Positions 37,255-46,655 are shown, counted from the first letter of the stretch. The stretch is DNA of 64,000 nt from Richelia sp. CSU_2_1 (GCA_012034575.1 JAAUPF010000001.1:1-64000), one strand, 5' to 3'. Numbers and translations: made by a program. Notes: generated from the sequence alone by a model not told the origin.

Positions 37255-37848
37255 ATGTTAGTGACACCGCCCATGACAATGATGGATTTCTTTCGCAAGA
37301 GCGAGGGAGTCTGGTTTTCTCAACGTACAGTCCATCGTTTTGACTCGGCTGGAGATGAGTCGGGAGAGTCGAATTTAATTATCAAGGTTTTGGATGCGGA
37401 CGATCGCAGAGTGCTGGAAATCTGCAAAGAACAAGGTGCAGATCCGCTTTTAGTCAGCGGTGGAGCTAGTTTTCAATGGCAGGGAAATTTAAGTGAGAAA
37501 GCACCAGATCCCAACTATGAAGCAATTTTAGTTGACATTCCCAATCCTCAAAATCCCCGCGCCGGCAAATTTTTGCGCAATAAAGGTTATGTAGAAGGAA
37601 TTCCCGTGATAGGAGTCTATCATTTTGCGGATGATGGCGTTTTGACCATTGAAACCGAATACGAACGCAATCAAGGACAGGAAAGGTGTTGGTTTGTAAC
37701 CGATAATTTCCGGGTGCGGGTGAGTACCGTTAAGATTGTCAACGGGGTGAATTTGATGACCTACTGTTCGGAACGCCGTTGCGTTTCTCCTGTTATGTTA
37801 GAAGAGTTAATCGAGCAGAATCACCAGAGATCGAGTTCTATTCAATAA
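37255..37848 (+). CDS. CpcS/CpeS-family bilin lyase, CpeU-like
   Basis: A 197-residue S/U-type bilin lyase (lipocalin fold): MDFFRKSEGVWFSQRTVHRF, GGASFQWQGN, GKFLRNKGYVEGIPVIGVYH, ETEYERNQGQERCWFVTDNF and RVRVSTVKIVNGVNLMTYCS. The last block with CSERR separates it from the CpeS copy at 38598-39155. By relationship it resembles CpeU or CpcU and could serve a second phycoerythrobilin site, perhaps alpha-Cys139. ATG 37255 or 37273 may be the start. It is convergent with the cpeT-cpeS genes. Confidence 0.75.
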   Translation: MLVTPPMTMMDFFRKSEGVWFSQRTVHRFDSAGDESGESNLIIKVLDADDRRVLEICKEQGADPLLVSGGASFQWQGNLSEKAPDPNYEAILVDIPNPQNPRAGKFLRNKGYVEGIPVIGVYHFADDGVLTIETEYERNQGQERCWFVTDNFRVRVSTVKIVNGVNLMTYCSERRCVSPVMLEELIEQNHQRSSSIQ

Positions 37849-37952
37849 TATAGCAATCTTAGATCGAGATTTATGAAGTTCTTACTCCCTCCCCTTAGCA
37901 AGGGGAGGGTTGGGGTGGGGTAAGAATTTATGATTAACTTAGGATTTCTATA
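37849..37952. mobile_element. MITE-like 104-bp repeat element, copy 3
   Basis: Ends TATAGCAATC and, inverted, TATAGAAATCC; the interior has a CTCCCCTTAGCAAGGGGAG hairpin followed by GGTTGGGGTGGGG. Two further copies lie head-to-tail at 47440-47641. It sits between the convergent cpeU-like and cpeT genes. Confidence 0.75.
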
Positions 37953-37970
37953 ACTGTCAACTGTCAACTG

Positions 37971-38582
37971 TCAACTGTCAACTGCTATACAAGGAACTTC
38001 CGCAGCGTAACTCGTGCGTTTTTCAAATTTCAACGGGCCTGCTGTCGAACCCCAGACTTGTTCGTGAGTATTGACATCCATTCCACGATCGATCGTGACA
38101 AAAGTTGTTTCTGTCAGTTCCACATTACTAACTAAATAGGTTTGTTTTCCCTGTTTTTCAATCAAACAACAATTTCCTTCAACTCCCCCGCGCAATAGAT
38201 TTCCCTCCCATTGAAAAACCATCGAACAATTATAGCGGCGTTCGATTCGATCGGGAGTAATAGTCTTTAAAATATTGAGATCTCGTCCGGCTCCCGCATA
38301 CACGATCCGGTCTTTTAGTGCGTAATTTTCAATATAAATTCGATCTCCTCGATCGACAAATCGATGGACGCCTTGGCGGTAGGGAGTCCAGAGATCGTGA
38401 TCGTAAACTTGCTCGGAATAAAAGCCAATCCCTGAGAAAAAATCCCAAGGTAAAGGGCGGAAAAACAAACGGATGTGAGCGTAGTTTGCAGGATCGGCAA
38501 AGGATTGCTTTTGATTGCTAAAATCTCCCGCTATCCACTGGGATAATGTCAGCATTAAATTGTCTTTCATAGATCTCATCAA
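37971..38582 (-). CDS. cpeT: CpeT/CpcT-family bilin lyase
   Basis: A 203-residue T-type lyase: LTLSQWIAGDFSNQKQSFAD, HIRLFFRPLPWDFF, GIGFYSEQVYDHDLWTPYRQ, CSMVFQWEGN, LRGGVEGNCCLIEKQGKQTY and HEQVWGSTAGPL, all characteristic of CpcT/CpeT. CpcT acts on beta-Cys153/155 of phycocyanin; CpeT is required for beta-Cys165/167 of phycoerythrin, which corresponds to Cys167 of the CpeB here. Follows cpeS by 15 bases in the same orientation. The end of the gene runs into an STRR tract. Confidence 0.88.
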   Translation of the reverse strand: MMRSMKDNLMLTLSQWIAGDFSNQKQSFADPANYAHIRLFFRPLPWDFFSGIGFYSEQVYDHDLWTPYRQGVHRFVDRGDRIYIENYALKDRIVYAGAGRDLNILKTITPDRIERRYNCSMVFQWEGNLLRGGVEGNCCLIEKQGKQTYLVSNVELTETTFVTIDRGMDVNTHEQVWGSTAGPLKFEKRTSYAAEVPCIAVDS

Positions 38583-38597
38583 TAATTATTAGAACTG

Positions 38598-39155
38598 CTA
38601 AACTTGGCTTTCTTTCTCAGAATCTGAAGCTAAAGAACGAATTTCTGAAGAAAAAGAAGCCGTCACAACCCCAGAACCCCCGCTGGTTTTGATCAGAGAA
38701 ACTCGCAGGCGAAAATTGGGATTGACGAACCAAATTTTTTCTTCCGCCGTGGCTCTTTCGTATTCGGTTTCTAGGATAAAAATGCCATCTTCGCTAATGC
38801 GATACTTGCCAACGGAAGGGATGGTTTCTGCATAGCCTCGATCGCGCAGTAACCTTCCCGATTTAAGATTATCAGGATCGGGAATCGGAACTAAAATAGT
38901 CGTTCCCTCAAAGGTTTCTGCTTCTTCATCCCAATCAGACTCTCCTTTCCAACTCATGCGAAACGGATGGGCTGCTTGATGCGAGTCAATATTATAAGAT
39001 GTACACAGGTTAGTCACTTCTAAATCTGCTCGATCGAGGGAGACAATATCAATCGTTGAGGTGACTTGTTCAAAGTGGCCGAAAGCGAGATGGTGGGCAC
39101 TGCGTTGCGATCGCCACCGTCCTAGAGAAAGCCCGACAAATTTGCTAATATCCAT
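38598..39155 (-). CDS. cpeS: Bilin lyase CpeS
   Basis: A 185-residue S-type lyase: MDISKFVGLSLGRWRSQRSA, HHLAFGHFEQVTSTIDIVSL, FRMSWKGESDWDEE, LVPIPDPDN, RDRGYAETIPSVGKYRISED and EEKIWFVNPNFRLRVSLIKT. These are hallmarks of CpeS, which attaches phycoerythrobilin to beta-Cys82. The SWKGESDWDE block separates it from CpcU-type relatives. It is co-transcribed with cpeT. Confidence 0.88.
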   Translation of the reverse strand: MDISKFVGLSLGRWRSQRSAHHLAFGHFEQVTSTIDIVSLDRADLEVTNLCTSYNIDSHQAAHPFRMSWKGESDWDEEAETFEGTTILVPIPDPDNLKSGRLLRDRGYAETIPSVGKYRISEDGIFILETEYERATAEEKIWFVNPNFRLRVSLIKTSGGSGVVTASFSSEIRSLASDSEKESQV

Positions 39156-39468
39156 GATCGAAACAGTTAATAGTGCGATCGTCCGCGCTCGCGATCGTTA
39201 ATAGAGCTTGCGATCGATTATAGCCCGCGATCGTTAATAGTGCGATCGTCGGGAGCTCGCAATCGATAATTGAAGCTCGATCGGTCATGTTTTGAGGATG
39301 CCATTTAAACCGCAATCTAAAAACAGTCCGGCGCTGTTGGTCGCGCAATTCAACTCCCGATCGAGCTTCAAAGCAATTATACAGCTTTAGCTTCTCGCTG
39401 CAAAAGTTTTTTAACAAATATAATTTTTACTTGCGAATTGCTAGCAACCTCATTCCTCATTAAAAAGG
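39156..39468. other. cpeR-cpeS intergenic region, HIP1-dense
   Basis: No convincing gene. The stretch 39160-39250 carries repeated GCGATCGTTAATAG-like motifs (four partly inverted copies of GATCGTTAATAG and relatives). A 90-codon frame here has no family features and reads through these repeats. A separate cpeS promoter could lie here. Confidence 0.5.
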
Positions 39469-39774
39469 CTAAGGCGTTTCATCAAATCGAGTATTAAAAC
39501 TGCCGTACTTGAACCAATATTGTTTTAATTCGTGGTGGGGAGTGTGCAAGCTAGCTTTAGCTTGATAGAGCAGAATTTTTCGGTGAGTTCCGATCCAAAC
39601 TCGCTTGATAGGTTCGACAGAAATCAACGTTCCTCCTAGAGTTGTCACGCAGTTTTCAAATCGCTCAACTGCTGAATAATCCAGCGTTTCAAAAACGAAA
39701 AAGTTTCCCGAACAAATCAAATGGCGACTGCGAATCCAAGCTTGCATTTTTTGACGAGCAACAGGAGGGAGCAT
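39469..39774 (-). CDS. cpeR: Phycoerythrin operon activator CpeR
   Basis: A 101-residue protein: MLPPVARQKMQAWIRSRHLI, CSGNFFVFETLDYSAVERFE, TLGGTLISVEPIKRVWIG, and ASLHTPHHELKQYWFKYGSF. This matches CpeR, required for cpeBA transcription in Fremyella and Nostoc. Downstream of the cpeC-D-E linker genes as in cpeCDESTR/cpeC-cpcG2-cpeR1 operons, so CcaR-driven transcription of cpeC would also raise CpeR and then cpeBA (a feed-forward arrangement known from group II chromatic acclimaters). The DNA-binding mode is not evident. Confidence 0.88.
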   Translation of the reverse strand: MLPPVARQKMQAWIRSRHLICSGNFFVFETLDYSAVERFENCVTTLGGTLISVEPIKRVWIGTHRKILLYQAKASLHTPHHELKQYWFKYGSFNTRFDETP

Positions 39775-39938
39775 TGTGCTTGGTGTAATTCAAAATTGAA
39801 AATTTTTGAGCGCGCTATCTCAAAAAGTTACCTAGAAAACTAGAGCGAATTATCCATAATTCGCTCTAGAATAGTAGGAGATCGTCAAGTTAGGAGAGAT
39901 TGATTAATTATCTCATAATTTGAGTCTAAAAGTTCAAA

Positions 39939-40700
39939 CTAACTCTCGGTAATACTGAGAATTTTGCCTCCCGTTTTTTGAATATTTTGAATCGTCTGGG
40001 ATAGTTGAGCGTAGCCTACCTGGTAAGTTGTGTTACTTTGTTTGGCCATAGGAGTCACTGCTCCTTTAACTACTGCAATGCGAAACCGCTTATTGGTAGG
40101 ACTCGAAGCATTACATGGCGCAAAAGCAACCTTAATTTTCTGGGGAAGATTTGCAGCTATGGCAGAAATTAATTGAGCTTGGTTGCTGCTATCGCTAGTG
40201 GCGAATCCACCCAGTAAAGAAACAGTCTGGTTGAAAACATTATTTTTTACCCCAGTTTGGCTGCGGATACAGCGAGCGTAGGGGACGGTATCTTCGCCAA
40301 AATTCAGGGTGTAATCATCACTATCGATGTAGGAATTGATTTCCGCTGCGTAGCCTTTTTGGCTGTAAATTTGAACGTGCCGAGCAATTTCCGCTTGGTC
40401 TAGCGGCGCGCGACCGAGCAAGTGCTTGCAGTTTAATTCGATGAACCGGTAAGGAGGGTTTCCTTCAAAAAAGAGGGATTGATAAAGGTCGGATTGAGCT
40501 ACCATTCTGACAAAGCCCCGAACCGTAATATCGCCATTGCGCAATTGGGATTCTGCACTCTCTAAACGCTGTCCCGATAGCACGTGAGCGTTGCCTAACA
40601 CCTGTTTGTAAGCGGCGCGAATGACCACCTGTAATTCCTCTTCCGTTGCCCCAGATCGCAGTTCTACTGGGTCACTGATGAATCCTGCTGCTAAAGTCAT
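39939..40700 (-). CDS. cpeE: Phycoerythrin-associated rod linker CpeE
   Basis: A 253-residue rod linker. An N-terminal PBS linker domain (about 10-150: ELRSGATEEELQVVIRAAYK, YRFIELNCKHLLGRAPLDQA) is followed by a C-terminal CpcD-like domain (about 200-253: RFRIAVVKGAVTP to GGKILSITES). It caps or joins phycoerythrin hexamers. Third linker of the cpeC-D-E set; it is separated from cpeD by 254 bases, unlike the tight cpeC-cpeD spacing. Naming CpeE versus CpeD is by order. Confidence 0.85.
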   Translation of the reverse strand: MTLAAGFISDPVELRSGATEEELQVVIRAAYKQVLGNAHVLSGQRLESAESQLRNGDITVRGFVRMVAQSDLYQSLFFEGNPPYRFIELNCKHLLGRAPLDQAEIARHVQIYSQKGYAAEINSYIDSDDYTLNFGEDTVPYARCIRSQTGVKNNVFNQTVSLLGGFATSDSSNQAQLISAIAANLPQKIKVAFAPCNASSPTNKRFRIAVVKGAVTPMAKQSNTTYQVGYAQLSQTIQNIQKTGGKILSITES

Positions 40701-40954
40701 TGATTTTGTCCTTGAGTTAATAAAATTTTGACGTTTCTTAAAGCTCGATCGATTCCAAAACAGCTAACTAAATTGTCACGCAGTTTTTTGGCGCTAATTT
40801 CACATTCTTGGTGTTGAAATTCTTTGTGTCTAACGTCGTCAAACAAGTAGAGAGACTCCGTTATTTGGGCGATGGGAATCCGATCCAATAACAACCCAAA
40901 ATCCCCAAAAACCAGACTAAAAAGCCACCTCTACCCGTTCGACGATCGAGTTTT

Positions 40955-41722
40955 TTAAGCTACTTCAGTGATGCTGACAATCGTGCCGCCAGCCCGGTGA
41001 ATCCGCTGAATTTGCGGCGTCATGCGATCGCCCGGAACGATATACTCAGTGGTGCTGATCCGGCGCGGGCTGTCAAATTTCGAGCCTTTGACCAGAATTT
41101 TGAAGGTTTTTTCCGTCGCATCCTTGTAAGCTCCCAGCCGTCCGCCAGTAACGGGAACAGACACTTTCGTCGCACTATTAGTAGCGACATCGGCAACTAA
41201 GCGAGCCGCCGTAAAAGCACTGTCCACCCCGGCATAGCCCTGATAAAGGGAGAGAGTGCGGTTGTAGCCGACATTCTTCTGTCCCACCTGCGTTTTCGCC
41301 CCTTGATAGTAAGGCACGGTATTTTCGCCGAATTTTGCCTGATACTCCTCGCTATCCAAGTAAGAATCAATCTCTGCCTCATAGCCCCGCCCGACACACA
41401 GGCAAATGTGCTGGGAAAGTTCGGCTTGGTCGCTAGGAGCTCGTCCCAACAAGTGTTTGAAGTTGAGTTCGATAAAACGATAGGGCGCGCAGGATTCAAA
41501 ATAGCGGCCGCGATAGAACTCGGATTTAGCCACAGCGCGGACAAATTCCCGTACAGTTAGATCGCCGTTAGCTAACTGAGATTCTGCCGTAGTTAAGCGT
41601 TCGCTTTCCATAACGTGAGGGTTCCCCAAGACTTGCTTGTAAACCGCCCGAATGACTGCCGCCACTTCGTCAGGACTTCTCGATGCGCGAAGTTCCACAG
41701 GAGCATCTAAAACTACACTCAT
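40955..41722 (-). CDS. cpeD: Phycoerythrin-associated rod linker CpeD
   Basis: A 255-residue rod linker with PBS linker domain (VELRASRSPDEVAAVIRAVY; YRFIELNFKHLLGRAPSDQA) and C-terminal CpcD-like domain (EKTFKILVKGSKF to GGTIVSITEVA). Close paralogue of CpeE and CpeC. It starts 28 bases after cpeC. Names are assigned by order in the known cpeCDE layout. Confidence 0.87.
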   Translation of the reverse strand: MSVVLDAPVELRASRSPDEVAAVIRAVYKQVLGNPHVMESERLTTAESQLANGDLTVREFVRAVAKSEFYRGRYFESCAPYRFIELNFKHLLGRAPSDQAELSQHICLCVGRGYEAEIDSYLDSEEYQAKFGENTVPYYQGAKTQVGQKNVGYNRTLSLYQGYAGVDSAFTAARLVADVATNSATKVSVPVTGGRLGAYKDATEKTFKILVKGSKFDSPRRISTTEYIVPGDRMTPQIQRIHRAGGTIVSITEVA

Positions 41723-41750
41723 TTACGTTCTCCTACAAAAAATTTTGCAA

Positions 41751-42626
41751 CTAAACAGGGGTAATGCTGGCAATCACGCCACCATCTCGATGAATCCGTT
41801 GGTATTCCTGCGACAGCTTGCTAAAGGGCACAAAATAAACTTGGTTGCTGCGGCGGAACTTGGAAACCCGGCTTACCTTACCCGGAGAACCATAGCCAGT
41901 GACTTCAATGCGATAGACTTTGCCCTCTTCGTCAGCACCAGCACCCAGGCGCGTCCGCGCGCCAGCCGATGTATCTTGGAAAGACCAGCCATCTCCCACA
42001 CTTCCGCCAGAAGGAGGAATCACCGGCAGGGGAATCTCCTGGATGACGTACTTGTTGAGTACGGGCGTTTTTCCTGAAAGGCTGCCTTTGAGGTCGCTGC
42101 TGGAAGAACCCCGCGCCAGGGCGAACAGGTGAGTGAAGCCCACCATATTTTTGCCCGGTTGCGTCTTGTAACCCCGGTAGTAGGGAACGATATTCTCTCC
42201 GTAGGCGTTCTGATATTCGTCGCTGTCGAGGTAGGAGTCAATTTCTGCCTCGAACCCTTGGGTGTCCAAGATAGTGCTGTGGGAGCGCATCTCTTCTAAC
42301 CCGTCGGGGGCGCGACCGAGAAAGTGTTTGTAGTTGAGTTCGATGAAACGGTAGCGAGGGCAGGTTTCAAAGAAACGAGAGCGGTAGAGTTCGGATTTAG
42401 CCACAGCACGCACGAACTCACGGACGCTCAATTCTCCCCGTTTGAACTGGGATTCGGGAACAACAGCGCGCTCGCTCTCCATGACGTAGGCGTTGCCCAA
42501 AATTTGTCGGTAGACAGCACGGATGAAGGTTTCTACCTCTTCTTCTGTGCGTCCTGGTGTCAGTTCCAACGGCGGGGTTTCTTCAAATAAAGCGACTCCG
42601 AGTTGGGAGGCAGGTCCAAAGGTCAT
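41751..42626 (-). CDS. cpeC: Phycoerythrin-associated rod linker CpeC
   Basis: A 291-residue rod linker, the longest of the three. PBS linker domain: PLELTPGRTEEEVETFIRAV, YRFIELNYKHFLGRAPDGLE. A Ser/Gly/Pro-rich spacer with SSSSDLKGSLSGKTPVLNKY precedes the C-terminal CpcD-like domain (VYRIEVTGYGSPGKV to VIASITPV). It is first in the minus-strand cpeC-D-E-R-S-T series. The eight-unit 11-bp repeat array begins 71 bases upstream of its ATG. Confidence 0.9.
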   Translation of the reverse strand: MTFGPASQLGVALFEETPPLELTPGRTEEEVETFIRAVYRQILGNAYVMESERAVVPESQFKRGELSVREFVRAVAKSELYRSRFFETCPRYRFIELNYKHFLGRAPDGLEEMRSHSTILDTQGFEAEIDSYLDSDEYQNAYGENIVPYYRGYKTQPGKNMVGFTHLFALARGSSSSDLKGSLSGKTPVLNKYVIQEIPLPVIPPSGGSVGDGWSFQDTSAGARTRLGAGADEEGKVYRIEVTGYGSPGKVSRVSKFRRSNQVYFVPFSKLSQEYQRIHRDGGVIASITPV

Positions 42627-42696
42627 AGGAAAAGAATCTCCAACTTAGTTTAAAAAACTAAACAGCATTAACAAATTACTTACCAGTAAATAAACT
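42627..42696 (-). promoter_or_regulatory. cpeC leader and promoter-proximal region
   Basis: Seventy bases between the repeat array and cpeC. On the minus strand it reads from a CCAGT-TTATTT-ACTGG palindrome through an AT-rich stretch to TTGGAG, the likely ribosome-binding site, 11 bases before the ATG. The cpeC promoter elements should lie at or just downstream of the array; exact -10/-35 positions are not clear. Confidence 0.5.
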
Positions 42697-42784
42697 GGAA
42701 AGAAATCGGAAAGAAATCGGAAAGAAATCGGTAAAAAACCGGAAAGAAATCGGTAAAAAACCGAAAAAAAACCGGAAAAATACT
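42697..42784 (-). promoter_or_regulatory. Eight-unit 11-bp repeat array, CcaR G-box-like
   Basis: Eight contiguous 11-bp units, plus strand: GGAAAGAAATC three times, GGTAAAAAACC, GGAAAGAAATC, GGTAAAAAACC, GAAAAAAAACC, GGAAAAATACT. Read toward cpeC the core is GATTTCTTTCC, so CTTTCCGATTTCTTTCC occurs in direct repeat. As I recall, the G-box bound by CcaR upstream of cpcG2/cpeC is a direct repeat of CTTTNCNATTT. The 11-bp period keeps sites on one face of the helix, as usual for OmpR-type regulators. The array lies between cpeC and ccaR. Confidence 0.82.
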
Positions 42785-43052
42785 AATTCCAGACAGGCAA
42801 GAATTAAGAATAAATATCCAATCTAACGAGACACAAAATTAAATTTAGAAATATAACTTTACAAAGCGATCCCTAAGGTTTGGAAACTCCGGGCATATTA
42901 GATAAAATGCCGATCGAGGTCAGTGAATGAGGCTGTCGTCAATGCAGGTTACGCCATGCCCGAGATCTCAACGCGGCAAAGAATATTTTGGTGGCAGGGC
43001 TTGCCGTATGATTCAGTAGTGTCCCTAAGATCTTCCTTGTCGCCGAAGAAAG

Positions 43053-43730
43053 ATGAAGATTCTTTTAGTTGAAGATGATAGCCGCTTGGCTGAAACCTTA
43101 GCGGAAGCCCTAACCGACCAATTATATGTCGTTGATACGGCTTTGGAGGCAGAATCGGCTTTAGAATATATCAAGGCGAGCGATTATGACCTGCTGCTGC
43201 TAGATGTCATGTTGCCAGAACTTGATGGCATCAGTTTTTGCTCTTTGTTACGATCGCGGGGCTATCAAATGCCGATTCTGATGGTAACGGCCCGCGATAC
43301 TGTCAGCGATAAAATTTCTGGACTGGATGCTGGTGCAGACGATTACATTGTCAAACCGGTCGATTTAGGGGAGTTATTTGCTCGGATTCGCGCCTTGTTC
43401 CGCCGCAGCAGCAAGTCCTCGCCACCTGTCCTAGAGTGGGGTACCTTGCGCCTCGACCCCAGTACCTGCGAAGTCAGCTACGCCGAAACATCTATCTACC
43501 TCACTTCCAAGGAATACTGCATCCTAGAGTTAATCCTGCGCTACGGCCGCCGCCTAATCAGTCGCCGCGATATCATCCAACACATCTGGCCGACTGAAGA
43601 GGCGGTAGAAGAAGATACGGTCAAAGTCCACGTAAGAAGCTTGCGCCAGAAGCTGAAAGCAGCAGGTGCGCCGGAAAATTTGATTGAAACGGTTCATGGT
43701 AGGGGCTACCGCCTCAGGGAAGCGAATTAA
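43053..43730 (+). CDS. ccaR: OmpR-family response regulator, CcaR-like
   Basis: A 225-residue response regulator with receiver (KILLVEDDSRLAETLAEALT; phosphoacceptor Asp in LLLLDVMLPELDG about residue 53; KPVDLGELFARIRAL) and winged-helix DNA-binding domain (YLTSKEYCILELILRYGRRL; VKVHVRSLRQKLKAAGAP; ETVHGRGYRL). Position between cpeC and a green/red-type cyanobacteriochrome kinase identifies it as the likely CcaR, which activates cpeC-type operons in green light. The G-box-like array upstream of cpeC is its expected target. It diverges from cpeC. Confidence 0.85.
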   Translation: MKILLVEDDSRLAETLAEALTDQLYVVDTALEAESALEYIKASDYDLLLLDVMLPELDGISFCSLLRSRGYQMPILMVTARDTVSDKISGLDAGADDYIVKPVDLGELFARIRALFRRSSKSSPPVLEWGTLRLDPSTCEVSYAETSIYLTSKEYCILELILRYGRRLISRRDIIQHIWPTEEAVEEDTVKVHVRSLRQKLKAAGAPENLIETVHGRGYRLREAN

Positions 43731-43906
43731 CACCTGCAGTTTTTCCGCCGGCGATCGACCGTATTTATGATATTATTGATAGCTATTTGATGTAGCAATT
43801 CTCTCTTAAGTGAGGTACAAGTTCGATCGATTACCGATTACCAATTACCAATTACCAACCCCCGCGATCGACCTCATATTACTGAAAAAGGCTATATCTC
43901 CCCTCG

Positions 43907-46655
43907 TCAGATCTTCGGTAGCAGGATAGTGACGGTCGTTCCTCTTCCTACTTCACTGGCAATCTCGATCGTACCCCCGTGCAAGTCAACGCACTTTTTG
44001 ACCACCACTAAACCCAGTCCCGTTCCCGGCAAGTGACGCACATTTTTGCCGCGAGAGAAAGGCTCAAAGAGTTGTTTTTGGTCTTCTGTAGGAATCCCCA
44101 AACCCCGATCGCAAATCATTAGTTGAACGCTTTCTTTCTCAAAGGTGACAGAACATTGAATCTGACCGCCTCCAGATGAATATTTGATCGCATTAGAAAG
44201 AAGATTAGCTAAAATAGAACGCAATAACTTTTCATCAACACAAGCACCAGTATTTTGACCGTTATTTTGAGCGTGACAGGCAAAATTTAGAGTATGCCTC
44301 GCGCCCGCACTTAGTTGCATCTCTTCAACAAAATGACTGCAAAATTTTTCGAGATCGAGCCATTGCGGATTGAACTCCAACTTGCCAGTTTCAGCGCGAT
44401 TAATTGTCAAAATATCGTCTAAAAGTTGCACCATATTTTTTACTGAATCTTGAATGCGGCGCAGGTTTCGATCGCGCTTTTCGGGATTTGCCCAAGCTCC
44501 AGGAGAGGAATCTAGCAATTGAGCCGCCGCCAGCACGGTACTCAGAGGCGTCCGAAATTCATGGGAAACCATCGAAAAGAATCGGGTTTTTAAAGTCCTC
44601 AATTCTTGTTCGCGCTCTAAGGCCAGCCGCACTTCATCTAGCCTCTTCCGTTCGGTGATATCCCGCGAGTTAATAAAATTTTGGAGATAAGTCGCCGTCA
44701 ACTAAGGGGGGGCCAGTCTCAGCAAACTTTAGTGCTTTTGGTAGCGCTTCAAAAGTGCGCCACTGTCCGTCTCGATCGCGGCGGCGGAATTCAATGGGGC
44801 TAATGTCTTCCGATCGAGATCTGGCTTGGCTGAGGATCGGACTGATATTGGCTAGGTCATCCGGGTGGATGTAGGTAAAAAAATTCTGACCGATTAACTC
44901 TTGGGGTGAGTAACCCAAGACTTTCTCAACGGAGGGATTTTCGTAGTGAATTGTGCCGTCGGGAGCCAGGATAGTAATGATATCCAAAGCATTTTCGATC
45001 AGGGAACGGAAGCGTTCTTCACTCTGACGCAAGGCTTCTTCCGTGCGCTTGCGCTCGGTAATGTCTCGCTGCACGGAAATCCAGTGAGTGTAGCGGCCTT
45101 GCTTGTCCGCTACTGGGACGACGCTGAGCTCTACCCAAAACTCGGAGCCGTCTTTGTGGTAGTTGATAACTTCTACGGTGGCGGATTCCCAGCGACAGAG
45201 GGCTTCTCGCACGCGATCGAGTGCCGCGCGATCGGTTTTCGGCCCCTGGAGGAGGCGGGGCGTCTTTCCCAACACTTCTTCCAGGCTGTAGCCTGTCATG
45301 GTGGTAAATGCCTGGTTGACGTAGAGGATGCGCGGATCGGGAGGCTCGACGGGTTGGGCTTCGGTGATAATGACAGCATCGTTGGTGTTGACAACCACAG
45401 ATTGCAGCAGGCGTACCTGTTCGGCTTGGCGCTTCTGTTCGGTGATGTCAGCCACGACAGCTACCAGCCCGCCAATCCGATCCTCACTATCCATCAGAGG
45501 GGCCGCCGAGAAAACGATGTCAATGGGAGAACCGTCTTTTTTGTGCCGGCGCACTTCTAAACTCGGAGGTGCGATTCCTTCTAAAATGCTCCGCCAGATG
45601 GCTTGATAGTCTGCCTGTTCCTCGGTAATGACGGGATTGGGGCGATCTGTGACTTCTGCTTCCGTCCAACCAAACATCTGTTCGGCGGCGGGGTTCCAGA
45701 TTTTGACCCGCCCTTGCAAGTCAAGGGTAAAAATGGCGCGAGGAGAGGCGGCAATCAAGGAAAGTAGGGTTTGATTGGTGTGGCGTAAGGCTTCGTTGGT
45801 TTTTGCCAATTCTTCGGTGCGCTGCTTTACCCGAACTTCTAATTCGGCATTGAGTTGTCGCAGTTGCTCGTGGAGCTCTGACTGTTGGATGGCAATCGCT
45901 ACCTGAGTTGCCAGTTGCTTCATCAATTCGATCTCCAAGGGTTGCCACTGTCGGGGGGCGCGGCAGTGGTGGGCAATCAGTAACCCCCACAGGTGGGGCT
46001 TGGAGGTGTGGGAAGTGTCGGCGGTTCTCTCCTCTTGACGCGATGTTTTCCCCTCTGCCACTTCTGTATCGGCCGCTTCTGTGTTAGGACGATCGAGTTG
46101 CCTTAATTCTTGGATGATGGGGACGACTAATTTCGCCCTGACGCCAAATTCAGAGACGAATTCTACCAGACAAGGCTCTACATCTTCCTGGGTGATGTCG
46201 GCGATCGCCCCGATTTTCCCCTCAGCGTAAGCTTGGTGGTATTCTGGGGGAAAGACTTCTGGCGGAAAAGTTTTCCCTAAAATTGCTGGATGTTCGGGCA
46301 AAACGGCTTCTGTAATCGCACTTCCCGTCCCATCTCCCCAAATGCGATAGATCAACACTCTATCTGTTAGGAGAAATTGCCTGACATCGGAGACTGTAGT
46401 AGCGAGAACTTCCTCCAAGTTCAAAGATTGGCGGATGTGTTGGGCAATTTGGTTGACCAATCGTTCCCGTTCTGTTTGCTGTCCCAAATTCAATTCAGCT
46501 TGGCGGAGTCGGGAGTTGTCCTGTTGTCGCCAGTAATAAATTGCTAGGAAAGCTATACTAAGTAAGCCAAGACTGAGACTCAGAAAACCGAAAATCGGTA
46601 ATGTATTCACGTTGAAATTTTCAGCGATCGCGATCGTAAATTTAGAGTAGTTCAC
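43907..46655 (-). CDS. ccaS: CcaS-type cyanobacteriochrome histidine kinase, frameshifted
   Basis: Membrane histidine kinase: TM near residues 17-43; GAF about 68-262; three PAS domains (about 290-650); then H box [12 protein letters not shown] and ATPase [11 protein letters not shown]. In the [24 protein letters not shown] has Cys162, Leu163 directly after it and Lys175 thirteen residues on. In RcaE/CcaS, green/red protochromic receptors, the residues Leu249 and Lys261 flank the bilin Cys in this way. A 36-residue insert (near 185-220) precedes [10 protein letters not shown]. The frame breaks at the AAAATTTT of 44675-44682; removing one base restores [15 protein letters not shown]. It overlaps pebB by four bases. 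Three PAS rather than the usual two is unusual. Confidence 0.82.

Noticed and set aside
39145-39417. A 90-codon minus-strand frame between cpeR and cpeS
   Set aside because: It reads through HIP1-like GATCGTTAATAG repeats and has no recognisable family.
40697-40894. A 65-codon TTG-start frame overlapping cpeE by four bases
   Set aside because: The overlap is suggestive, but the start is weak, the sequence matches nothing I recognise, and the cpeD-cpeE gap may just be leader. Not supported enough to list as a gene.
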